Shown here piece by piece: positions 57,948 to 64,000 of a DNA stretch of 64,000 bases. The position numbers and the translations under genes were made by a program. The notes below the pieces were generated by a model, which worked only from the letters and a program-made list of their open reading frames with translations, did no database searches and was not told where the DNA came from. The stretch's first letter is position 1. Every line of letters begins with the position of its first letter. Origin of the DNA: Streptomyces niger (GTDB taxonomy: Bacteria > Actinomycetota > Actinomycetes > Streptomycetales > Streptomycetaceae); assembly GCF_000718305.1 (NCBI RefSeq), contig NZ_JOFQ01000010.1:131147-195146 (forward strand), read 5' to 3'.

Positions 57948-58739
57948 ATGGCCGTTACACCTGAGGGCACACCCATCTGGCTCGACGCCTCGTTCCCCGA
58001 CCTGGCGGCGGCGAAGACGTTCTACGGCGAAGTGCTGGGGTGGACCTTCGGCGAGAGCGCGGAGGAACTCGGCAACTACACCCAGGCGTACTCCGACGGC
58101 AAGGCGGTCGCCGGTCTCGCGCCCCAGATGCCGGGGCAGGACGACTGGCCGACCGCCTGGTGCCTGTTCTTCGCCTCGGCCGACCTCCAGGCCCGCACGG
58201 ACAGGATCCGTGACCTGGGTGGCCGGGTCGTCGTGGACCCCATGGCCGTCCAGGACTTCGGACACATGGCGATCGCCGCCGACCCCGGCGGCGTCGTCTT
58301 CGGCCTCTGGCAGCCCGGCACGCACCTGGGCTTCGAGAAGCAGGGCGAGCCCGGCTCGTACTGCTGGGCCGAGATCACCACGCGCGACGCGGCGAAGGCG
58401 GACGCGTTCTTCCCCGCCCTCTTCTCGTACGGCGTGAAGCGCATGGAGGACGAGGCGATCGACTTCGCCCTCTACGACCTGGGCGGCGACACCACCCTCG
58501 GCCGGATGCGGATGACCGATGACTTCCCGGCCGACCTGCCGTCGCACATCAACCCGTACTTCGCCGTCGAGAACTGCGACGACACCCTCGCGAAGGTCAC
58601 GAAGCTCGGCGGCCAGGTGCACTTCGGCCCGCACGACAGCCCCTTCGGGCGCTTCGCCGCCGTCTCCGACCAGCAGGGCGCCGGCTTCTCCGTGATCGAC
58701 CTGCAGACGATCGAGGGAGACCGGCCGAAGATCTCGTAG
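57948..58739 (+). CDS. VOC-family protein (two glyoxalase-like domains)
   Basis: A 263-residue protein made of two vicinal-oxygen-chelate modules. The first (about 10-125) begins TPIWLDASFPDLAAAKTFYGEVLGW and includes FGHMAIAADPGGVVFGLWQP. The second (about 135-255) begins YCWAEITTRDAAKADAFFPALF and ends GRFAAVSDQQGAGFSVIDLQ. The fold can bind a metal and small ligands; functions range from glyoxalase to drug-binding resistance. Position-specific metal ligands are incomplete, so a binding or hydroxylase-like role is as likely as catalysis. ATG 57948; GGAAGAAGG about 9 bases upstream. It converges on the hydrolase gene. Confidence 0.87.
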   Translation: MAVTPEGTPIWLDASFPDLAAAKTFYGEVLGWTFGESAEELGNYTQAYSDGKAVAGLAPQMPGQDDWPTAWCLFFASADLQARTDRIRDLGGRVVVDPMAVQDFGHMAIAADPGGVVFGLWQPGTHLGFEKQGEPGSYCWAEITTRDAAKADAFFPALFSYGVKRMEDEAIDFALYDLGGDTTLGRMRMTDDFPADLPSHINPYFAVENCDDTLAKVTKLGGQVHFGPHDSPFGRFAAVSDQQGAGFSVIDLQTIEGDRPKIS

Positions 58740-58790
58740 CGGGCACCTCCGCCCGCTCGGCCGCACCGCCTTCGCGCGCCTTCTCCCTCC

Positions 58791-58827
58791 GCTGCCCCGG
58801 GAGCCGTCACTCAGCTCCCGGGGCAGC
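58791..58827. terminator. Bidirectional perfect 14-bp hairpin
   Basis: GCTGCCCCGGGAGC (58791-58804) pairs perfectly with 58814-58827; 9-base loop. It separates the convergent VOC and hydrolase genes, the second stop following 6 bases later. Confidence 0.8.
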
Positions 58828-58832
58828 GGCCG

Positions 58833-59654
58833 TCACCCCACCGACCGCAACGCGGCCACCAACCGGTCGGTGACCGCCGCCGGCTGCTCGACGTTCATCA
58901 GGTGCCCGGCAGCCGGAATCTCCTCGTACGTCACCGCGCACGGCGCCGCCTTCAGCCCTTCCAACATGATGTCGGCGGCCCGGCGCGGACAGAACGTGTC
59001 CTGCGCGGCCCCGACCACGACCACCGGGCACCGGACGGCGGCGAGGGCCGGGGTGAGCGGGCGCTGCCGCAGTCCCGCCATCGCGGCGGCCGCGTTGGCG
59101 TAGCCCTGGCCGTCCCCGATCGCGGCCATCCGGCGCGCGGTCACCGCCTCGGCGTCCGCGTCCGTGCCGTACAGCGCGGCCACCGTGTCCGCCCGCATCG
59201 CCGCCGCCAGCCGCTGCCGGTCGCCGCCCCGCACCAGCGCGATCCGCTCCTCGTAGAACTCCACGGCGGCCTTCCCCACCACCGTGGACGTACCGAACAC
59301 CACGGCCCCCGTGACCAGTTCGGGCGCGGCCGCCGCCGCGGCCAGCACCACCGTGCCGCCCAACGAGAACCCGACGCACACCGCAGGGCCCGACACCTCC
59401 CGCAGGAACGCCAGCAGGTCGTCCCGCAGTTGCTCAAGGCGCCCCTCGGCCGCCCCCAACCCGCTCCCGCCGTGCCCGCGCAGGTCGTACGCGTACGTCC
59501 GCCATCCCGACACCGCCGCCTGCTGCCGCTCCCACGCCCCGCCGTCCTCCCCCAGCCCGTGCACCAGCACCACGGCCGGCCCGTCCCCGGCCACTCGGTA
59601 CCGCACGTCGATGCCGTTCAGCCGGGCGCGGTTGCCGGCCGGTGCCTCCGTCAT
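58833..59654 (-). CDS. Alpha/beta hydrolase (enol-lactonase/haloperoxidase type)
   Basis: A 273-residue alpha/beta hydrolase. Oxyanion strand AVVLVHGLGEDGGAWERQ, nucleophile elbow VGFSLGGTVVLA, acid region VVVVGAAQDTFCP, and catalytic His in IPAAGHLMNVEQP. The form resembles 3-oxoadipate enol-lactonases and related carboxylesterases. ATG 59654 at the start of MTEAPAGNRARLNG. No pathway partners are adjacent; the MHS transporter upstream on the same strand (about 200 bases away) could be functionally linked but is not clearly co-transcribed. Substrate unknown. Confidence 0.87.
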   Translation of the reverse strand: MTEAPAGNRARLNGIDVRYRVAGDGPAVVLVHGLGEDGGAWERQQAAVSGWRTYAYDLRGHGGSGLGAAEGRLEQLRDDLLAFLREVSGPAVCVGFSLGGTVVLAAAAAAPELVTGAVVFGTSTVVGKAAVEFYEERIALVRGGDRQRLAAAMRADTVAALYGTDADAEAVTARRMAAIGDGQGYANAAAAMAGLRQRPLTPALAAVRCPVVVVGAAQDTFCPRRAADIMLEGLKAAPCAVTYEEIPAAGHLMNVEQPAAVTDRLVAALRSVG

Positions 59655-59856
59655 CGCAAGCCTTCTCTCTCCTCGTCACAGCGACTCTCGCCTTGGCCAA
59701 CTTTCCGCCACGAGCCGAGAAAATTCATCGGTGCGGGCGGGGGTGCCAGCGCTATAGGCGGCGGTGGCAGTCGCGACGGACGGCCACGACGGATGGCCAA
59801 GGCGTCCAACGGGCAGGGGCAGCCGCGGCGGGCCGCGACGCGCCTACGGGCCGAGG

Positions 59857-61275
59857 TCAGGAAGAAGTACCGGAGACGGCGGCGGTGGCTTCCTGGTCGG
59901 GGTCGGTGCCGGGGGTCTCACCGTCGTCCAGCGAGACGTTCCTGGTCTCCTTGCCGAGCACCAGCGCGACCAGGGTCAGCAGCCCCATCGCGGAGAGGTA
60001 GCCGCCGACCAGCCACGGCGAGCCGTCGCCGGCCTCCCACAGCGCCACCGCGATGAACGGGGCGACGGCCGCGCCGAGGATCGAGCTGACGTTGTAGGCG
60101 ACGCCGGATCCGGTGTAGCGCACGCTGGTCGGGAACAGCTCGGGCAGGAGTGCGCCCATCGGCCCGAAGGTCATGCCCATCAGCGTGAAGCCGAGCACCA
60201 GCCACAGCACCACGCCCAGCGTGCCCAGCCCGATCAGCGGCACCCACACGAGCCCGAAGACCACGATCGCTGCGGTGATCCAGAGCAGGGTGGTGCGGCG
60301 GCCGTACTTGTCGGCGAGCGGCCCGGAGATCAGGGTGAACGCGGCGAAGAACAGCACACCGAAGATCATCATCAGGACGAACGTGGTGTAGCTGTATCCC
60401 AGCCCGGGCACGGCCGCGTCCTTCGCGGCACGCCCGTAGCTCAGCGAGAACGTGGTCATCAGGTAGAAGAGCACATACGTCGCCAGCATGACGAACGTAC
60501 CGATGATCAGCTGCTGCCAGTGGTTGCGGAAGACGGTGACCAGCGGCAGCTTGCGCACCAGCCCCGCCTCGCGGGTCTTGGCGAAGACCGTCGACTCGAC
60601 GAGCCGCATCCGCACCCACAGGCCGATCGCGACCATCACCGCGGAGAACAGGAACGGGATACGCCAGCCCCAGTTCAGGAATGCCTCGGAGGGCTGGGAG
60701 GGGTCGGCGCCCGCCGCGGACGGCAGCAGCGCGGCGATGATCAGGAAGAGGCCGTTGCCGATGATGAAGCCGAGCGGGGCACCCAACTGCGGGAAGGTGC
60801 CGTAGAGGGCACGCTTGCCGCTCGGCGCGTTCTCGGTGGCGACCAGCGCCGCACCGCTCCACTCACCGCCGAGCGCGAACCCCTGCGCGATCCGCATCAG
60901 CACCAACAGCGCGGTGGCCACCCAGCCGGCCTGCGCGTACGTGGGCAGCACGCCGATGAGGAAGGTCGCGATACCCATGGTGAGGAGCGATACGACCAGC
61001 GTCCCCTTGCGCCCGAGCCGGTCGCCGAGGTGTCCGAAGAACACGGCACCGATCGGGCGCGCGATCATCGCCGCGCCGAACACCGCGAACGACGACAGCA
61101 ACGCCGTGGTCGGGTCGCTGCTCGGGAAGAAGAGCTTGGGGAAGACCAGCACGGCGGCGGTCGCGTAGACGTAGAAGTCGTAGAACTCGATCGTCGTGCC
61201 GATGAGGCTGGCGATGAGCACACGGGATCGCGGATTGACGGGTGCCTGGGTGGGGCTGGTGGCTGATGCGGGCAT
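59857..61275 (-). CDS. MHS-family MFS transporter (metabolite:H+ symporter)
   Basis: A 472-residue symporter with the MHS marks LIGTTIEFYDFYVYATAAVLVF, GHLGDRLGRKGTLV, ALGGEWSGAALVATENAP and ADKYGRRTTLLWI; 12 helices are visible. The acidic C-terminal tail DDGETPGTDPDQEAT is probably cytosolic. ATG 61275. It is a paralogue of the transporter at 17343-18695 but diverged. Substrates of this clade are mostly carboxylic acids and betaines. The upstream region is long and G/A-rich; no regulator is adjacent. Confidence 0.9.
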   Translation of the reverse strand: MPASATSPTQAPVNPRSRVLIASLIGTTIEFYDFYVYATAAVLVFPKLFFPSSDPTTALLSSFAVFGAAMIARPIGAVFFGHLGDRLGRKGTLVVSLLTMGIATFLIGVLPTYAQAGWVATALLVLMRIAQGFALGGEWSGAALVATENAPSGKRALYGTFPQLGAPLGFIIGNGLFLIIAALLPSAAGADPSQPSEAFLNWGWRIPFLFSAVMVAIGLWVRMRLVESTVFAKTREAGLVRKLPLVTVFRNHWQQLIIGTFVMLATYVLFYLMTTFSLSYGRAAKDAAVPGLGYSYTTFVLMMIFGVLFFAAFTLISGPLADKYGRRTTLLWITAAIVVFGLVWVPLIGLGTLGVVLWLVLGFTLMGMTFGPMGALLPELFPTSVRYTGSGVAYNVSSILGAAVAPFIAVALWEAGDGSPWLVGGYLSAMGLLTLVALVLGKETRNVSLDDGETPGTDPDQEATAAVSGTSS

Positions 61276-61718
61276 GTCTCGGTCTTTTCTCGGTCGTTCC
61301 TCGGTCTCTCGCACGAGGCTGGCGAACACTCGTCGACGACGAGCGCCGACACCCCGAACGGCACCGCGCGTCCCCCTCACAGCAAGGCCGCACGAACCGC
61401 CGGAGCAGCGCGAGGATCTCACGCATCTCATTTGCCGGTCCAGGGATATCACTATGTGGACGAGGGGAGGGCGAGAGGAGGACGATAGGGGGAGGGCGAC
61501 AAGGGACGAATGCGCCGAGTGCGGCGAGGGCCTGGGCAGCCGAGTGCTGCGAGGGCGCGGGCAGTGGCCGTACCGAACCGCGCGTGGGCGACGGGGAGTT
61601 CAAGCGGCGCGCGCTGCGAAAGGAAGGGGAGGCTTCGGACCGTCAGGAAGGAGGGCATACGACAAGAGGCCGTATCGGATGCGCTCCGATACGACCTCTG
61701 TTCTGCGACTCTCGCGAG
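61276..61718. other. Intergenic region with a purine-rich tract
   Basis: 443 bases between the MHS gene and the tRNA. About 61455-61512 is almost all G and A on the plus strand (GAGGGGAGGGCGAGAGGAGG and continuing). No gene with a ribosome site, no hairpin of terminator quality and no promoter were recognised. The tract may affect transcription of the transporter, whose promoter must lie here, but nothing specific is visible. Confidence 0.4.
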
Positions 61719-61792
<74 letters not shown>

Positions 61793-61905
61793 GTGCCTGG
61801 TCCGCTCGGGGTGTCCCGGGCGGCCGTGCACGAGAACAATACCCCATGTCAGAGGGTGCGCGCTGCGGGATGGCGGAAGGGGCGGGGGTGACGTGCGGGG
61901 ACAGG

Positions 61906-61923
61906 ATGAGTAGGCGTACTCAT
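61906..61923. promoter_or_regulatory. Inverted repeat ATGAGTA-GGCG-TACTCAT
   Basis: Perfect 7-bp arms with a 4-base spacer, 35 bases upstream of the small membrane protein start. It is a candidate operator; the arms contain TGAGTA and TACTCA. The binder is unknown. Confidence 0.4.
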
Positions 61924-61957
61924 GTGGTGCGGGTCACGGGGCGCCACGCTACCCCTC

Positions 61958-62248
61958 ATGAGCACACCATCCATTCAGCGCCCGACGACGACCGCCTTCT
62001 TCGTGCAGGCCGCGCTCTCGTTCGGGCTGTCGCTGGCGGCCCTGGCCATCGGGATCGCCAAGCTGCCCGTGGGGGCCTGGGAGCGGAGCTTCCTCGCGCT
62101 CGGGCTGATCTTCGTGGTGTCGTCGGCGTTCACGCTGGCGAAGTGCGTCCGCGACCGGCAGGAGGTCGAGGAGGTGACCAACCGGGTGGACAAGGCCCGG
62201 ATCGACAAGCTGCTCATCGAGCAGGACGTGTTCAAGCCGGGGGTGTGA
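61958..62248 (+). CDS. Small YiaA/YiaB-type two-helix membrane protein
   Basis: A 96-residue protein with two membrane helices (AFFVQAALSFGLSLAALAIGI, and FLALGLIFVVSSAFTLAK) joined by AKLPVGAWERS, and a charged C-terminal helix (VRDRQEVEEVTNRVDKARIDKLL). It matches the YiaA/YiaB two-helix domain, of unknown function. ATG 61958 has no ribosome site, so a leaderless mRNA is possible; an ATG at 61922 is in frame but poorly supported. The preceding inverted repeat may regulate it. Not obviously linked to the transketolase pair downstream. Confidence 0.8.
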   Translation: MSTPSIQRPTTTAFFVQAALSFGLSLAALAIGIAKLPVGAWERSFLALGLIFVVSSAFTLAKCVRDRQEVEEVTNRVDKARIDKLLIEQDVFKPGV

Positions 62249-62306
62249 GGCGCGGGCGGGCGATGGCGGGGGCGGGTACACCCCGGCGGGCGTTCGCGGC
62301 GGATGC

Positions 62307-62337
62307 TTGACCTCAAGTTTGGTTGAGGTCGCAGTGT
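62307..62337 (+). promoter_or_regulatory. SoxR/MerR-type promoter: TTGACC, 19-base spacer, CAGTGT, with dyad GACCTCAA-N6-TTGAGGTC
   Basis: The dyad (62309-62330) has perfect 8-bp arms and lies between -35 (62307-62312) and -10 (62332-62337), the over-long spacing activated by MerR proteins. CCTCAA...TTGAGG is the known core of SoxR boxes. The predicted transcription start falls on the A of the ATG at 62345, so the transcript would be leaderless. Confidence 0.65.
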
Positions 62338-62344
62338 GGTCGGC

Positions 62345-63073
62345 ATGACGGATACGACGACCGACACCACGACGATGTTCGCGGGGCCCACCCCGCCTCC
62401 GTACGACCGACTTCCGTACCTCATGGGGCTCATGACCGGGGACGAGAAGCACGGGCCCGCCGCCACCTCGACCCTCGACGCGCTCTGGGTGCTGTACGAC
62501 CGGGTGCTGCGGATCTCGCCGGAGACCGCCGGGGAGCCGGACCGGGATCGCTTCCTGCTGTCCAAGGGGCACGGGCCGATGGCGTACTACGCGGTGCTGG
62601 CGGCGAAGGGGTTCTTCCCCGCGGAGTGGCTGCCCGGGTTCGGCTCGTACGACTCGCCGCTCGGGCACCACCCGGACCGGCAGCTCGTACCGGGCGCGGA
62701 GATCGGCAGCGGGTCGCTCGGGCACGGCCTGCCGCTCGCCGTGGGCACCGCGCTCGGGCTGCGCGCCCAAGGCCGCACCGATCCGGCGGTCTGGGTGCTG
62801 ATCGGGGACGCCGAACTGGACGAGGGCAGCAACCACGAGGCCCTTGCGTACGCGGGCCCTGCGGGGCTGGACCGGTTGCACGTCGTGGTGGTCGACAACG
62901 CGTCCGCCTCGTACCCGCTGGACGGCGGGATCGCCGCGCGCTTCGCCGCGGCGGGGTGGTCGGTGCGGACCGTCGACGGCCGCGACCACGACGCGCTGTA
63001 CGCCGCGTACACCGCACCGCACACGGGACGGCCGCACGCCGTCGTCGCCCGCGTCGAGCCGAAGGAGGCCTGA
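62345..63073 (+). CDS. Transketolase N-terminal (thiamine diphosphate) subunit
   Basis: A 242-residue split transketolase subunit. After a Thr-rich N-terminus (TDTTTDTTT) come DRFLLSKGHGPMAYYAVLAAKGFF, GSGSLGHGLPLAVGTALG and the thiamine-diphosphate motif IGDAELDEGSNHEALAYA (GDG...N form with GDA). It lacks the pyrimidine-binding half, supplied by the next gene 4 bases downstream. Such pairs transfer two-carbon units between sugars or serve specialised pathways. A MerR/SoxR-type promoter immediately precedes it. The ATG at 62345 is the likely first transcribed base. Confidence 0.9.
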   Translation: MTDTTTDTTTMFAGPTPPPYDRLPYLMGLMTGDEKHGPAATSTLDALWVLYDRVLRISPETAGEPDRDRFLLSKGHGPMAYYAVLAAKGFFPAEWLPGFGSYDSPLGHHPDRQLVPGAEIGSGSLGHGLPLAVGTALGLRAQGRTDPAVWVLIGDAELDEGSNHEALAYAGPAGLDRLHVVVVDNASASYPLDGGIAARFAAAGWSVRTVDGRDHDALYAAYTAPHTGRPHAVVARVEPKEA

Positions 63074-63077
63074 GCTC

Positions 63078-63965
63078 ATGGACACCATGCGGGAACGCTT
63101 CGCCGCTGTCGCTTCGCGGTTGCTGGACGAAGATCCGCGGCTGGCCGTCGTACTCGCCGAGATCGGCAAGGACGGCTTCGTCGCGGCGCGGGAACGCCAC
63201 CCGGATCGAGTGCTGAACGTGGGGATCAGGGAGCAGTTGCTGGTCGGAGTGGGCGGCGGTCTGGCGCTGACCGGTATGCGGCCGATCGTGCACACCTTCG
63301 CCAGCTTCCTGATCGAGCGCCCCTTCGAGCAGGTGAAGCTCGACTTCGGACACCAGGGGGTCGGTGGCGTGCTCGTCAGCGCCGGCGGCTCGTACGACTG
63401 GCCCGCGGGCGGCTTCACGCACATGTCACCCGGTGACGTGGCGCTGATGGACACGCTCGACGGGTGGACCGTGCACGTGCCGGGGCATCCGGACGAGGCG
63501 GAGGCGCTGCTGCGGCACGCCGCGGCGGCCGGCGACGACAGGGTCTACGTACGGCTGTCCGTGCAGACCAACGAGGCGCCGCGGCCGGTGGACGGCAGCC
63601 GCTTCCTGACGCTGCGCGAGGGGCGCGTGGGGACGGTCGTCGCGGTCGGGCCGATGCTGGACAACGTGCTGGCGGCGACGGCGGACATGGACGTCACGGT
63701 GCTGTACGCGACGACCGTGCGGCCCTTCGACGGGGCGGCGCTGCGGGCCGCCGTGGGCGGGACGGGCGCGGCCGACGTCGTCCTGGTCGAGCCGTACCTC
63801 GCGGGTACGTCGACGGCGGCCGCGGGCGAGGCGCTGCAGGAGACCCCGCACCGCGTCCTCGGCCTCGGCGTGCGCCGACAGGAACTGCGCCGCTACGGCG
63901 ACATGCCGGCCCACCTGGCGGCACACGGGCTCGACGCGGCGTCGCTGCGGGAGCGGATCGGGGGG
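63078..63965 (+). CDS. Transketolase C-terminal subunit (3' end missing, cut by adapter)
   Basis: 296 codons are visible. VLNVGIREQLLVGVGGGLALTG carries the catalytic Glu of the pyrimidine domain (GIREQ); FASFLIERPFEQVKLDF, GGSYDWPAGGFTHMSPGDVALM and the C-terminal domain VGTVVAVGPMLDNVLAAT follow. It pairs with the preceding subunit to make a functional transketolase; the ATG is 4 bases after that stop. The genomic reading stops at ...RERIGG; the residues after that (LSLIHISEPTRL) are translated from sequencing adapter and are not real. The complete gene probably needs only a few more codons. Confidence 0.9.
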
Positions 63966-63999
63966 CTGTCTCTTATACACATCTCCGAGCCCACGAGAC
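63966..63999. other. Nextera transposase adapter sequence (artefact)
   Basis: CTGTCTCTTATACACATCT followed by CCGAGCCCACGAGAC is the reverse complement of the Nextera read-2 adapter with its Tn5 mosaic end. It is library DNA left on the contig end, so nothing in 63966-64000 belongs to the organism. Confidence 0.97.
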
Positions 64000-64000
64000 T

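Noticed and set aside
63426..63980. Minus-strand frame beginning MYKRQ at the window end
   Set aside because: Starts in the Nextera adapter and runs antisense to the transketolase subunit.

Overview
The window is high-GC actinobacterial DNA, almost certainly Streptomyces or a close relative. The signs are strong G/C bias at third codon positions, AGGAGG-type ribosome binding sites with many GTG starts, ATGA or GTGA start-stop overlaps in operons, GC-rich perfect hairpins between genes, and typical families (SpoIIE phosphatases, LysR, IclR, TetR, P450, LarABCE, LutABC). It is mostly chromosomal accessory metabolism plus one acquired defence-type island. The last 34-35 bases are sequencing adapter, so real genome sequence stops at about 63965.

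Layout. 1-6.6 kb: signalling and envelope genes (HATPase anti-sigma-type protein, aldehyde dehydrogenase, L,D-transpeptidase, MFS pump, PAS-GAF-PP2C-HATPase phosphatase). 6.7-10.0 kb: a carnitine-type catabolic cluster (XRE-TetR fusion regulator, BKACE enzyme, carnitine/3-hydroxyacyl-CoA dehydrogenase, hot-dog thioesterase). 10.1-17.1 kb: DUF427/DUF309 pair, penicillin-binding carboxypeptidase, P450, an XRE / ImmA-IrrE / MAB_1171c membrane-protein operon, and an alpha/beta hydrolase preceded by a 9-bp minisatellite. 17.3-24.6 kb: a beta-ketoadipate / phenylacetate-type lower pathway (MHS transporter, thiolase, LysR, CatI/CatJ-like CoA-transferase, 3-hydroxyacyl-CoA dehydrogenase). 24.8-25.6 kb: an MBL-fold gene.

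25.8-37.1 kb is the most interesting part. It is a tightly overlapping six-gene operon on the minus strand: vWA protein, Ser/Thr kinase with zinc ribbon, SF1 UPF1/DNA2-like helicase, winged-helix protein with a C-terminal HEPN-like motif, coiled-coil McrB-like AAA+ NTPase, and a DUF2357/McrC-like protein with zinc knuckles. The composition matches the CoCoNuT (coiled-coil nuclease tandem) class of Type IV restriction-like systems joined to a TerY-P-like signalling module. Its base composition is less GC-rich than its surroundings. A decayed copy of the 3' end of the left-flanking MBL gene lies at its right edge (37299-37398), so the island is bracketed by direct repeats.

37.5-43.7 kb: a NitT/TauT-type ABC importer, a GH84 beta-N-acetylglucosaminidase and a secreted isoaspartyl peptidase/asparaginase. 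43.8-54.8 kb: a lactate region, with LarC, LarB, LarE and LarA (nickel-pincer lactate racemase), a YceI protein, an MFS transporter, an IclR regulator and LutA/LutB/LutC; together they could take up, racemise and oxidise lactate. 54.9-64 kb: acyl-CoA synthetase, GNAT, VOC, alpha/beta hydrolase, MHS transporter, tRNA-Pro(GGG), a small membrane protein, and a split transketolase pair behind a SoxR/MerR-type promoter, cut by the adapter.
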